From: Drosophila pseudoobscura
Lineage: Eukaryota > Arthropoda > Insecta > Diptera > Drosophilidae
NCBI RefSeq assembly: GCF_009870125.1
Contig: NC_046680.1
Span: 6,138,001-6,202,000, forward strand
Length of the DNA: 64,000 nucleotides
Direction of reading: 5' to 3'
Position numbers and translations under genes: made by a program. Within the stretch, counting starts at the first letter, position 1. Each line of letters starts with the position of its first letter. Shown here piece by piece: positions 1-13,140 of this stretch. A model generated the notes under the pieces. The model saw only the letters and a list, made by a program, of their open reading frames with translations, did not search any database and was not told where the DNA came from.

Positions 1-37
1 CTTGCCCCGGCCTGTGGTCGGGTCTGTCCGGGTCTCG

Positions 38-65
38 GTCTGGTCTGGTCTGGTCTGGTCTGGTC
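38..65. repeat. TGGTC pentanucleotide tandem repeat
   Basis: Five consecutive TGGTC units, preceded by degenerate copies, form a short microsatellite. It opens a spurious reading frame. Confidence 0.85.
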
Positions 66-1272
66 GAGTCTCTTCTGGCCTATCGCATGGCAGCGATCAA
101 AAGTGCTTGGACCCAGGCTCAAGCTCAGGCTCTTGGCTCAGTCTTTTGGCCTACAGAGAGCGTACAGCAGCCACCAGGCGGCTTATCTTAAGAGCCCGAC
201 CAGCAGCAACAGCAGCAGCAAAAGCCAACATCCAAGAAAAACTCTTTTGTATGCGGAGCACATGCGATGGACCCATGGACCGATCGACCGATGGAGCCGG
301 TCCCCTCTCGCTCCGCTCTCCGGCGATGCATAGCCTGCTGCCTGGCTGCCTTAAACTGATCGCTAACAATCAATTTATTGATTGAGGTCTCAGGTGTAAT
401 CGATAAGAATGTTTTTTTTTCTCCTTCTCCGTCTCCGTCTCTGGCTTTTTGTCTTTTGTCAGTCGGTTTTTGCTTGACTTAGTGCTCTAGTTTAGAGTAT
501 TTCTTTTTGTGCTCTTTTGCTGGCCTAACATATGACATGGCTACATGACATTATCCGATCTCGATCCGCATTTGTTTATCTTAATGCATCGATGCATCGG
601 CATCGGCCCAGGCCAGACAGAGCCGGACAAAGCCAGTCCCAGACCCAGTCCCAGGCCACAGGCCACAGTCTACACATGACTTAGAGATGGACACTTGACA
701 CGAGAGCAACGCGATAACGATGCCAAAGCGAAACTAAATGGGGTTAAACTGTACTAAACAGCAGCGAGGTGGAGGGGGAAAGTACTTTATCAATGTGGGA
801 AATTAGTCGAGTGGAGGGTTATCTTCTTATAATGATATTAGAAGCTGGGACCCATAGAGATTAGACTCATTCCAAGGAATGGTATTCTAAGCTATGAAAT
901 AATTGTTCAGAGAAACTCGGAAAGAATTTCCATTCAAATAGTTCCAACGTATCCGTTAATTTATTATACTCTTGCTCTTCTCTGTGCGGTTCATCATGAT
1001 ATTGATTGCAGTTCAAGCGTCTCTTATTTGAATCTGGGATATGAAAGCAACTAGAAATACTCCAATAAGTATAAGTGAAAAGCTAGGATGTATCTTCTAG
1101 AACTTATGCAACCCAATAGATATCGATTCGCCGCCATCTTCAGATGGTATCGATCTCGCATTACCATCTCTAATCTGAATCTGGGACTTAATTAGCCGCT
1201 GCTACTGGTGAATCATGAGGAATTAGCCGAGAGCACATGGCCGTGTGGATCTACCGAGCTGGTGGGCGTACT

Positions 1273-1320
1273 GCACCATGCACCATACACCATGCACCAT
1301 ACACCATACACCATACACCA
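1273..1320. repeat. ACACCATRC-type tandem repeat
   Basis: Repeated ACCATACACC and ACCATGCACC units follow one another for about 48 bases. It is a minisatellite-like array with two alternating unit variants. Confidence 0.8.
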
Positions 1321-3082
1321 ACAGCTCTTGGCTCTAAAGATATGGCCGGCGACGGTCGTCGTCGATGTTTATTGCGGCGGTCGCTACAGATTTGGTTAAC
1401 AGTTAACAAGCTTATCGCTCGATACGGCAAACAAAGGTGACGCGACCGTTGCTGCAGCTGTTTTTTCACTCGCCTCCTCCTCCTCCGACTCCTCGTAGTA
1501 GCGTACTCGAACTCGTACTCGTACTCGTACATACATCCCACATTTAGTATTTACTTTAGTTTTTTGCTTTTCCTTTTGGCCCAGGCAGATAATTAAGGCA
1601 AGACGTTCGCTGCTTCGCTGGTTCACTGGTTCGCCAGCTGCAGAGTCACAGAGCAGACCAATTTCGGCCAAAAAGGAATCACTGTATGTACTATGGGGCT
1701 GCTGCTGCCAGGTCGGTTTTTGGGCTTTGTTGTTGGCTTTTGCCGGTTCAGCCTTGTTAGCCGCCGAAAACAGATAATGATCTGAGTTGGGGGCGGTCAA
1801 TTTAATGGTTAACTATTAATAACGTGATACGAAATTGGCGTTAATTTGTAGAAACATTCCCCGCCACACAAGCATCCACATGCACATCCACACACGAACT
1901 AATTTGAGACAGAACCAAAAGTGTACCAGAGCAGAGCAGAGCAGGCCAGGACCAGGCCAAAAAAGGATGTGAATGGTGGGTGTCTAGCAGCCTCGGAGGA
2001 AGGGGAGAAAGGGGAGGGTGGTATGCCGACGGTGGAGGCAATCGAGTCATGAGTCAAATTTTTTTGTAGCTTGCAACACGAAGAGGGAGCTGCTCTCGTG
2101 GCTTTGCGGCTGCGACTATGGCAGTGGCTGTGGCACGATTTGTAGAGGCTGCTTAAGAATTCTTTTTCACAGCTTCAAACATGAAAGGAAGCCTTGCTTT
2201 TGGGGGTCGAAGAGGCAGATACTCTTAGTTGTTCTTATGGGGGATCGAAAATGGTAAAATTTTAAGATTTGGAACTACTAAGGATAATCTTTTGATAATC
2301 TAAAACTTCTAATCGACTATAGATACTTCCTACTACAAGGGAATCTCCTCTAGGAATCTAAGATCTGCTCTCGTTCGTATATTCTTCCAATCTGCGATTC
2401 AAAACATCTGCTCCAAATGATAGTAGCCTCTTTAAGGGTACAACAAGAGGAGGTAGAGACCCCGAGCATACACCTATTGGAAAGGAGCTGGAGCTGGAGC
2501 TGGAGTCGGGCAGTCGGGCAGTCCAGCCGTCGGAGGCCAGACCCAGACCGTGTGTGTGCTCCAGTAGACAATGCAAATTGCTAATATGCCATTGCTATGC
2601 AGAGTTGACTTGGAGACAAATTTTCAAATATTTTTGGGGTGCCTTGTTTTGTGTTTTATTTCATGGAGTTTATTTGTTTGTCTGTTTTGCCAGTCGTCGC
2701 ACTTATGACCAATAAATATGCAACCAGCCTTCTGACTGCTGACTGCTGCTGCCTCCGGCTGTGGCAAGTCTCTTTGGGTGCATTGTCTACCGCTTGCGAA
2801 ATTAGTTTGCCAGGCTAATGAGCTACACGAACAAAATCTTGAGAAACCCGCAGACAACTTGGTGACTGTTGGCCACCAGATCCTGGTTTCCAGATGCAGA
2901 TGTGCGATTCGAGCTTATCGATTCGATAAATGGCCCAGAAATCTCAACAGTTTTGAGGAGCAGCTCCTCCACTCTCCATCTGGTATCCGCGATCCGATCC
3001 CCTTCATTATGATTCGTGTGGGTCGACGTCGACTGTGATGACTAACACGAATCGATCGTCGCCAAGATCTCCTCTCAGAGCC

Positions 3083-3148
3083 GTCGTTGTCGTCGTTGTT
3101 GTTGTTGTTGTTGTTGTTTTTGTCGTTGTTGTTGCCGTTGTTGTCAGC
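3083..3148. repeat. GTT/GTC trinucleotide tract
   Basis: An imperfect GTT/GTC triplet array reads as poly-Val or poly-Leu on one strand and poly-Thr on the other. No flanking coding context supports translation. Confidence 0.8.
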
Positions 3149-6100
3149 TTTCGAATTGTTTGCTCACGAGAGCGTGGATCTACTTTGGTGTGGTGTCTGC
3201 CACTGCGTGGTTGTTGCCTGGCCCTCAATTTTGTATTTTTTTTCTTTTTGTGTACGAGTATATTTTTTGGTTGGATCTCTTCGCATGATCCTCTTTTTCT
3301 GTGGGTCTGAGAAGATGCGCACACGTCTGCCCTGGAAAGAACACTGTGCAGCAGGTTTCGCTTCCACCTCCGGTCGTCTGGGAGGGGACATTGATTTATG
3401 TGGTTCCACCCAAAGGGCACTGACACAGCTGTGCTTTTATTTGGGTTCAAGGGGGACTTCTTAAGAGGCTCTCGAGTGACTCTTGATTAACTGAAATGAT
3501 TGTTCTTTCAGATCAGGTGTTATTTTTGTGAAGCTTTGAATGGAAACTTTATTTAAAGGTGATGGCAAAAATCTACTGAAACATGGTCTAGATTCGCAAT
3601 ACATTTATATATGTTAGGGATCAGATTCATTTAGAATAGAAAACTATTGATTACAGAGAGGTCTAAAAAATTCCTTAGAGCAAAGACTATGATATATAAA
3701 TCACTTATCCGAAACCCCTAACATAATAATCTTCTGCAATTTTTACTAGCCTCGAAAATGTGTCAAGACTTCTCCCAAAAACTTTCAATTTCCAATTGCC
3801 AAAGGCTGTAAGCCAAAACTTCCCTCCCTCCGACATTCCTTCGACCAGCGAGAGGCCGCACCCTGTCCCTGTTGTCCAGTGTAATCTTTTCAACTTCGTG
3901 TGGCATATGCTGTCTAGTATTTTGTTGTAGCTGAAGCTGGATCTATGGCGGTGGCGGTGGTGGTGGTGGTGTGTCAGCTGCACGATTGCCAGAGACAACG
4001 TGTCTCCAGTGTCATCAGCATCTCCATTTTTCTCTGCTTGTTCCTATGTTTTCGGGTGAGTGCTGCCACCGTTGCTGCTGTCCCGAGGATCCGAGCACCC
4101 GATCGCCCCAGAGTTTTGTAGTCGGCGTTGTACCTCGTAGTTGGAGGCGACGCTCTCCGTTGTTATAGTGCAGAAAAATTACTATGACAACGCTGGAAAC
4201 AAGTAAACCACAGTTTACATTCACTCAATTCGGTGCTGGAGAAAGACGGCGACCGGGTGACTCGGAGGGATCCACCAGATGGGAGATGGAAGGCAGATGG
4301 AGAGAGACTGCGGCTGAGTCTGCGACTAAGGCTGGGATTGGGACAGAGACAGAGACGGGAATGGCAGAATCGTGGCGTGGTGGTGGCACGCTCATCTTCA
4401 ATTTTTCTACGATGCGACGTCGCTTGGGTCGGGTATTTCTCTTCTTCTTCTCTCTATGTTTTTTTTTTCGGCGGCGACTCACACTCGTGTTCCTTGCAGT
4501 CCGGGACGGGTCTCGGTCTCAGTCTCAGTCTCAGTCTCGGTCTGGGCCTGGTCTTTGGGCCCCGATCTGCGCAGCAAGATGAGTGGTTGGCAAAAATGTT
4601 TGAATGCGATCACGAACTTGACCTTTCACATAACCCCAAAAGCCAGTCACAGTCACTCAGTCAAGTCAAGTCAAGTCAACTCGATACAGGCCGGGGACCG
4701 CGCTACATACGCGCCATCGCCATGTTAAGCAGCGTCCCAGCCCGAGCACCAGATCCAGCACCCAGCATCCGGCACCAGACACACAACCATCCCATCCCCA
4801 GCGTGAGGGGAGTAGTCCCATCTTCAATGGTCATCCGCATGGGTGTCAGCTGAAGCATAATTAAAAAACAATCACCACAGTCCGTCCTGTGGATCCCTCC
4901 CCCGAATCGCTTTGTGCGGGCCTGGCATCTAGGGATCTGCAGATCTGGGCGAGGCTATCAAGAGGTAGAGCTCTAGAGTGGAGGCTCAGCTCAGGCTCTG
5001 CTCTCTGTGTGTGCCGCCAGCAGCTATGCGATTGCAGTGACTCCATGGAAGATTCAGATGCAGATGGCAAATCATCAGCAGCACCCCCGAAAACCCCCGA
5101 ATCGAAGAAGTGCAGCAACGGTAACAGAGCTTCAATGGGCTTACGGATTAGACCAGGAATTGCCCTGTAATCGTTTCAGGGAAAAGGTTTCTTAACTACA
5201 ATTGAATTAGGTGGAAATGCAGATAAATCTTTGGAATTTAATTTAAGATCGCTTGAGAGTAAACACCATAGATAGTTAATTGATGAAGAAAAGCTATCCT
5301 TTCTTACAACAAACGGAGATTAACAAGTAACCCCTCGAGCGAGGATCGTATAACCACTTTATAACTTTTGAATTCTACCCTATAAGTTTCTCTTATCCGT
5401 TAAGGAGTTTCCCCGATTAAAGGCCCTGCTATCTCCCACCCGTTTGTCACATTTTCACCTTTAAATCAATATTCCCTAGCCGTGAAAGGTACTCGGGGGC
5501 ACTTCACTAAATGTTGCATATCACTCGATAGATGCTGTGGATGCCCCGACATCGTCTTCTTCCCCGTTCCCCCGCTTCGATGAGGTGGGGTGAGGTGAGG
5601 TTCGATTCGGTGAGGTTGGGTCTCCGTCTTAAGGTCGTTCGCTCGCTGGCAACGACCCGCGTGTCGCCGCATCTACTTAACCTGGAAAGCCTATGCCCCT
5701 GAGTGGCGAGAGGCCGATCGCTTGCTCGTCGGCGCTGCCGGTGTGGTTGTGGTGTGGCTTTGCCTTTGCCTTTGACTGTGGATCAGGCTGGAGCTGGAGC
5801 TGGTGCTGGTGCTAGAGCTGGTGGTGTGGGATTTTAGGATGGTTTGCTTGCATCGTTTTTTGTTTTTGGGTAAGGCACTGTACGATGTCCCGGGCTCTCC
5901 TGCTTTCGGGCTGACTCCACCCTTCTGCACCCGATCCTCAGGCCCCGCCTGGTCTGGTGGCTAGTTCAACAGCTTTATTTATGGGCTGTTTGGGTAGCTT
6001 AAATAAATCAAGTTGTAGTTGTTGCCGGGGATCTTCGGCTGCAGATTCCCAGAGAGCGAACCGAGCTCTCACCTCTCCCTGCGGTTACCTGCAATTAGAG

Positions 6101-8176
6101 TTGGTGGGAATTCGGCACTGTCTCCTCCTCGGGCATCGTCTTTGGGGCTCCAGCACAGCACAGCACTGGCACCGGCTCTTGGCTGACTCTGTGCCTGCCC
6201 TCCATTCATTGGCAATTTGAGGCTATCTATCGCTACGTTGGCTAATTGCATAATTATTTAAAACCCATAATTTATGTACGCCGAAAAATCGCTAGAGAGG
6301 ATAGGGAGAGAGATATCCATGGCTCCGCTCCGTACATTTGATGACCGTTAAGGTTGGAAATTAAGCCGGACCATTATGTGCCGTTTGTTTTACAAATTTT
6401 AACGCTATTTAACACATTCGCCACAGATCTTCTGGCCGCTCGGTGGTCGCCCGATCTGTTGGCCGAGTAGTGTTTGGTAGCACGCCATAAACCATTAGCA
6501 TGAGAGATTGCCCTGCCATGCCGAGCCGCACCGTGCCGCCTCGCCTCTCTATGCGCTTCTCAAATAGCTTTTGTGGCTGGCTGGTGCTTTTTTGGTGAGC
6601 GCATTGACAAAATTAATGATGCCCTCACTAATATCATGCCTAATTGATTAATATGCGCGGCGAGACAACAACTTTGACTCCGTCTGCGACTGCGGCTGCG
6701 ACTGGGACTTGGATTGGGACTTTAATGAACGCGCTTCGCTCAGGCTTTTTAGCTGTTAATCTTACTGTATAGCCATTTAAGGTAAGCTCTCTGGCTTCTT
6801 AATTAAATTAGGTGTACCGCTGGGCACCCTACGGCTTCTCAGTGGAAGAAGACGAGCCATAGCCGAAGCCTCGATCCCCGACCTGGATGGCCATCCGTAT
6901 AACCAACCGTCTAACCATCTATTTATCTAGTCAGCTCCAGCTTTTCCCTCTACATTTCGGGGCGTTGCTGTTAACTTCACACACACTCCATACTCCATAC
7001 TCCATACTCCACACTCCACACTCCAGCACACACACACACATTGGCCCAAAGAGAAAGGCAGGCTGCCAAAGGTCAAATGGTCAAAACAGTTGGTGGTTGG
7101 ATCGGTCAAGTGGGTAAACCAAAACATAAACCCACACCACAATGCAGAACACCACACCACATCCCAAGCCCAGACCAGATCGTACGTACTCGTTGAGGTT
7201 TAGTTTTAGGTTCAGGTCAGGTTCCTCCCTGGCGTCGGATATAGAGCCATAGCCCGGAATCAGCATGGAGCTAATGGGCCACAGCAGCAGTCCCCCCGCC
7301 TATCGATATACTGATCTGCTGATGATCATCATACAGATTCAGACACAGATACATACACTCGTATTCATCAGACATTCAGGCTTTCATTCATGCATGTATG
7401 AATGGCTCTACTTGATGAGCGGCATTAGGCAATGACTAACGTTTTGTCTCCTCTTTTGTTTCCACTTGTCTGCAAGACTGTCAGATAATCTCCCCTCCAC
7501 AGAGGTTTCAGTTGTGGATTAAGGTTTTCTTGGAATGTTGTGGAACGATATGGGAAATATTTCAAAAGCTTCAAAATGGAAAGCTTCTCTATAAGAGATT
7601 CATGCTCAATCTGAAAGTTCTTCCTGAAGAACATCCTGAGAATCAAACGTGTAAATTTGTATTCTTCAAAAGAACTTTCTATATATTTATATCAGCAGAA
7701 GATGATCTGCAGAAATAGATTCTTTATGATCATTCGCTCCCTTTAGATAGTAAAAGATAATCTGATTATAGGGAGTTCCATTTAGAGCTCCAAAAATGTA
7801 TCGATCGTTATAAATAAATATGTGCCAAAATGTAAATCTTCTCACAAAATTTAACAGTCCTCCCACAAGAATCAGATGAAGTCTTCCCCCAAAAACTCTC
7901 TCAAGAGCTCTCTTTGATAAACCATACAAAATTATTCAATATTCATTTTAGTGGAAATGCAAATCGGTTTGAGTTTGATTGTGTCTTCTTTTCTAGAGTT
8001 TGGATATTCTTTCATTCGTTTTGACCTGCTTTTCTCCACTGAAATACTTCATTGATTAATCGTTTTGTTGAACAGAGAAGAGTATACTCTACTGTCTTCC
8101 CACAGATACATATGTACATATGTAGACACGAGTATGTGTTGATCTTGACTAACTAACTATATAATTAGCAACTTAC

Positions 8177-11100
8177 CGCGCGGCGAACGTAGGCTCAAAT
8201 CAACTGGTTCAACCTGAACCGGAGGGCCCTCTGCCTGTGGAAGAGAATAGAGATTATCATTATAGGATGGTCTCAGTGGAATTCAGAGGGGAGTCTTATA
8301 ATATATGCAGTATCCATCCACAATAGAGTCATAGCCGATGCTTTGGCTAATCAAGTTTGACAAAATGCCATTGAATGGGGAATGGGAAAGTGTTGCCCCG
8401 TTGGGGAGGGGTAGAACATTGTTTGTAAGAAATATACGAGGTAGAGGGGGGAAGACACAGCACCACATACAAGCGTATATGAGTGGAATGTGGCCATAGA
8501 GCGTGTGCGTGTCTGGTAGCTGTTTGCTTATTGAATTCATCTGCCTGGAACAACCGCAAATGACTTCCGTCGATATCTTTTTCAGGCTCGTGCGAGTATC
8601 TCCCTCCGTTCGCTCATCTTCTGGGAGGAGAGCAGAGTGGTGTGGTGTGATAGGGAGATGGCGAGGGAATGAAACCGAAACCGCAATTGTTGCGCATTTT
8701 ACGTGCTTACGAAATCCCCAACTCAGCCAATAAACTAACGGCAATAAAAACCATAACCAAAATATATACGTACATATAAGAAAAGCCACCAAATCCACAA
8801 AAAAAAAGTAACAAAGAAACAGTTATGAGCTGCCCGCAGCGCCATAAAATGGATAAATTTTAATTTGGCACTGCATATGCATTCGCGGGGGGCGGGGGGG
8901 GCCTTCAGTCGTCAGCGCCAACACTTGGCTTGAAGTTTTAGCCAAAAATAATACAAAATATATATTTTGGAAAGAGCCTAGACCCAGAGTTACCACGGAG
9001 GAGCGATATGTACCTCAAGACTATGCATTTTATCTAGATTATTAGTTGGCTTCAGCAAATTTTATTGAAATATTTAGTAGAACATCTGTCAATTGTCACT
9101 GCAATCTCAATTGGAACATAAATATTTCACTGAATATTTCGATATTTGGATGAAAGATGGATGGATGTAAATATATTAGTGGAAGGCATGAGTTCTGTTT
9201 TTGTGGGACATTTAAATAAATCTACAGCGATTATCCATGGATGATATTTATGTTATGATCATAGGATGATAGTGAATAAGATGTTCCTGTATGTATAATA
9301 TGTAGAAAGATTTGAATATTTCAAATATAGAAAGATTCTTGCCGATATTAAGATAAATGTGGGTTCCTAGAAAGTATGAAAAATGATTATAACTTAGTGG
9401 AAATAAATGAACAGACGATATAACATAGATATATCTTTGACAAAGTCTTAAGGTTTATTCTCCACTTATCCAGAACCCAAACATAGCCCCGAATAGGCCT
9501 ATTCCACTTGCAGGGTAGCCAGCATGCCTGCTGCCAGAAACACGGCTGCGAACAACACGGCAATGCCACCAACACCACAGAAACAACAGAAAAACCAACA
9601 GCAACCCTGGCCACATCCACAGCCAGAGCAAACAGCCAACATCCAACATCCAGAGTAGAGTGTGCCCAGTGGGCAACAACGACAATTGTCAGGCTTGTAG
9701 CGCAAATTATGAAAAAATGTCAGTGGCGAGTGGGCGAAGCGATAGAAACGAAACCAATGCCCGTGGAGGAGGGGACGGACGAGACCCAGCGACAGGCTGG
9801 GATGGAGAACCCAGAACCTGGCCACGCGATCAGAGCAGTTGTTTAGTGCTGTCGCCGCTAACTGCCATGCCAGATACTGCCACTGCCACTGCCAAAGGAA
9901 CAGATACTCGTATTTATACAAACAAATGCTCATTGCCAGCATTAGATTAGATAGTTTGTCTTCGATTGTGTCGAATGGCAGCCGCGGGGCCAATTGCCAA
10001 TGTCTTTGGCTTTTTGGCTGCTTTATATCCTACAACATTGACAACAACTTCATTGGCCAATGTCCGGAGAACGAGAGGAGATTGAGATGGAGATGGAGAT
10101 GGAGATGCAGCAGCTGCAGGAGATAGAGATCAAAATCTAGATCGAGATGGCAGCGAATCCATGTAGTAGATTGAAGATTTCCATTGATATGCGCGACTGA
10201 TGTTGCCCTGTCCAAAGGTATTTATATTTATATTTCTCTTTTTCCCATCTAATTGCCCCATTGGCTGATTTATTGTTATCGAGATGGGGAGGCGGCATTC
10301 CCCATGCCATACCCTCCGCACATCCTTCTGCCACTCCAGCTGCTTTATGATATTGTTATGGGGCGCTGCATGGTCTCTGTGCGCCGCAATTGATAGAATG
10401 ATCGCCTGGACATTAGTTGGCATCGTTTTTTTCCCCAGTTTCTGGTTCGATCCCCATTCTCCATTCCCTCAATTTTATGGATTGTCTTACGCTTGGTATG
10501 TGGCTCCTCTGGTGCTGCTCCTGCTGCTGCTTCTTCAGTGGCGACGGCTTTTGCCTTTGAGCCAGATTGATGGGTTTTATGAGGCAGTCAAACGAATTGG
10601 CCAACTGGGAATTCCTATGCAATTGTCATTTCGCATGGCCCGAAGTGTATCGCCAGCATGAAAATATTTCACTGTGCTCAAGCATAATGGTTAAAGGTTT
10701 CGGAGACTCTAGACCATAATTAGCAGATATTTAGCACAACGGTTTTTAGAGAGCTGCTAAAGTTGAGTTTAAATTATGAGAGAAATAGAATGTCCACTGA
10801 AAGACATTGTTTGCCTCTTATGTGTAGACCCCAGCAACGGAAAGACACTAAGCTAAATGAAGATAGAGGAATCTTTTAGGGAGAACACCTGTAAGATCTA
10901 TTGATGGACAAAAGGAGAATACATTTGAGGGGAAACTTTCATGAAGAAATCACTTCCTTAGATGGAAAACACACAGAAGCAAGACTACTTTTTTATCAGA
11001 TATATTCCCTATAAAATCCGATGGGGATTTGCTTAGGGTATTATACTATCCACAGGTCCTATCAGAGTAATCACGTGGATGTTATAGCTAAAGCTTCATC

Positions 11101-11417
11101 TAAACTTTATCCCAGAGATAATCCTATCCATGAACTCACCTCCTTTGCTGACAGAGGGTCGGATCCAAGTCCATTCTGTAAGAAACAAGAAACAAAAAGA
11201 AGAATTAAAGTTTCCCCTAAAAGTGCAACAGGTTGGTGGCAGCTTTTCTTCCCTCTCTCGCTCTCTACCCTCTGGTTTTCCCCCTCGTGACTAAAACAAA
11301 CTTTAAGGTGCCACAAAGAGGGATGTAGAGATATAGATAGAGAGACGGATGGGAGGGGGAGGCGGCATGGCATATGGCGTTGGCGTACTGTTGTACTATA
11401 CTTACCATGAAAACCAT
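8177..11417 (-). CDS. 5' coding exons of a PVDLS-motif transcription factor (KLF3/8/12-like), partial
   Basis: Three minus-strand exons join in phase. Exon 1 coding part 11406-11417 encodes only MVFM and ends in a strong GTAAGT donor. Exon 2 at 11140-11175 (12 codons, NGLGSDPLSAKE) lies between a TTTCTTACAG acceptor and a GTGAGT donor. Exon 3 at 8177-8234 encodes AEGPPVQVEPVDLSLRSPR and ends in phase 1 at GTAAGT. The core PVDLS is the classic binding motif for the co-repressor CtBP, and N-terminal EPVDLS-type motifs are known in Kruppel-like factors 3, 8 and 12. I infer a KLF-type repressor; from memory a KLF gene (CG9895) sits near the dynactin p24 and ZNF277-like genes in D. melanogaster. 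The zinc fingers that would prove this must lie left of the window. The splice pattern is well supported; family identity is moderate. Other CtBP-binding factors are the main alternative. Confidence 0.6.
8235..11139. other. Intron between exons 2 and 3 of the PVDLS gene
   Basis: About 2.9 kb bounded by a GTGAGT donor and a CTTCCACAG acceptor on the minus strand. Contents are AT-rich with short GAGATG, CCACTG and similar repeats. No internal gene was recognised. Confidence 0.5.
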
Positions 11418-11774
11418 TAAATTGTAAAACGTCTTACAAAATAATAATTGCCCGGCAACGTTCTGGCCACGTTACGGAAGACAGCGGCAACAGCTACAAC
11501 TACAACTACAGCGGTGGCAAGGGGCGGTGGCAGAGCAGCAGAGGAAGGCGGATGCTCGAAATAATCGCTGCAACTATTGTGGCTCGTCTGTAGTATTGTC
11601 GCAGCAGCTGTTGCCGTTTGCTGCCCCTGCCGCATGCTATCCGCGGAATCAATGACAAAAAGCAACGAGCGAGCCAGCGAGCAAGCGAGCGGGAGTGCAA
11701 CGCACCTTTAAGACTGTCTCTTTTTCTTTTGTTGTTGTTGGTAGGGTTCCCCCCGTTTTTCGATTCTTTGCTCG

Positions 11775-11814
<40 letters not shown>

Positions 11815-13140
11815 CTCTATCTCTGTGAGGGATCCCCCTTTTATCAGCAGACGCAGGGGGGGTTGCCAAAAGTGCGGCTTGAGGGCAGCCAACGCAGCGC
11901 TGGCCACCAGAGCAGCAGTCGAAGAAGCACCAGCCTGTGCATTGTGCAACGGGAGAGAGAGGCGGAAAGTCAGTCAGGAAAGAGTGGCAGAAAGGGAGGC
12001 TCCGCTCCGATCCCTGTTCGCGGTGCGTGACGCGCAGTCAAGAGTTACTTGGAGTTGGAGCGTGATTCGGAGCCAGTGTCGGAGTTTGGCCAGATACGAG
12101 TATACGAGTATGTGAGTATTTTACGAGTCGTCTGGGCATGACATGACTGGGGCACAAACAAAACACACACACAATTTTCGAGATTTTCCAATTGGACAGA
12201 AATTGAAATTGGCAATTATTGCCCTACATCCGGGCCTGGCCTGGGCCTGGGCCTGTGCCTGTGCCTGCGAAGCGGCGGGGTCTGGGTTACTGATTAGCAC
12301 TTATTGCTGCAGCTTCCTGGGCGGGGGTGTTACACTTTTTTTCTCGGCGATCGTTGCGCCGCTTGCATATCCGGTGTGTGGCAGTCAATTGCAGTCCCGG
12401 GTCCCGGTCCCGCGGGCGCTGCGAGTACGAGCGCAGAACATTAGCTGGCACTTAATTCGATCAACTGGAGAGTCAGAGGCAGAGGCACATGCTACATGCC
12501 ACAACACATGCCACAAACTGCTTGTTATATTTTCTCTCTCTCGCTCTCTCTCTCTATATATATATATTTTTCCTTCTTCTTTTTTTGTTGTTGTATTTAT
12601 TGACACTCTTTGTGTGTGTGTATATGTGTGTGGTGTTGTATCTATGTTATAGAGTGTGCGAATTACAGCACATCCGTCATTTTAATTTCACTTAAAACGC
12701 CATTCAAATCAGACACACAATACACGAACACACGCACGCAACCTGCCACAAAATACAATGCAACGCTCGATTCGCAGGAAGAACCAAACAACGACCACGG
12801 ACCACGGACCACGGACGGTTACGCATGCGCCAAAAGCCGGCGAACGTCAACACAAAGCGTAACGTAATGGAACGTAACGTAACGAAACGAAACGAAACGA
12901 AAACCAAAGAAAACTGGAAAAAAACGGAACGCGGGCACGAACACGTTTGAATGGGGCGCGCAGCAAAGTTGCACTGAAACGGCGCCGAAGCACCAGAGCC
13001 GTCGAGCGCCAGGTGGGGGCCTTGCGTCAAAGCTTCGTGGTGGCTTTCGGGGCAGTTCAACACACTCCAGAGAGGTGGATTGGGTGCGTGTGCGTGTATG
13101 TGTGCCACACTTTGGTTTGTTTGTTGGTTTTAGGTTAAGG
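11418..13140 (-). promoter_or_regulatory. 5' UTR and promoter region of the PVDLS gene (inferred)
   Basis: The exon holding the start codon at 11415-11417 extends upstream on the minus strand into DNA unlike its surroundings: GC-richer, with long CT/GA tracts at 11771-11810 and 12531-12556 that would bind GAGA factor, and CGTAA/CGAAA pentamer arrays near 12857-12905. I infer a GAGA-type promoter and leader. The transcription start was not pinpointed. Confidence 0.35.
11771..11810. repeat. CT/GA dinucleotide tract (GAGA-factor-like)
   Basis: An almost pure CT run on the plus strand equals GAGAG repeats on the minus strand, the strand of the adjacent gene. GAGA repeats of this kind are typical of developmental Drosophila promoters. 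Confidence 0.75.

Larger units (their letters stand above)
1..8176. other. Noncoding stretch, probably large intron of the minus-strand PVDLS gene
   Basis: No convincing protein-coding exon was found here apart from one ambiguous block near 4.9-5.2 kb (see findings). The sequence is a mosaic of low-complexity tracts and ordinary AT-rich DNA. Because the exon at 8177-8234 ends with a strong GTAAGT donor on the minus strand, this stretch should be the following intron, with the rest of the gene lying left of the window. Open frames present are short and follow simple repeats. Confidence 0.5.

Noticed and set aside
2-5930. Several overlapping 60-200 codon open frames at the left end
   Set aside because: They follow TGGTC, GTT, CTC and GAGATG-type repeats, which open several frames at once, and lack splice or start support.
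7190-7275. Minus-strand open segment SSMLIPGYGSISDAREEP ending at a GTACGT donor
   Set aside because: No acceptor gives the phase required by the exon at 8177-8234, and the sequence is partly low-complexity.
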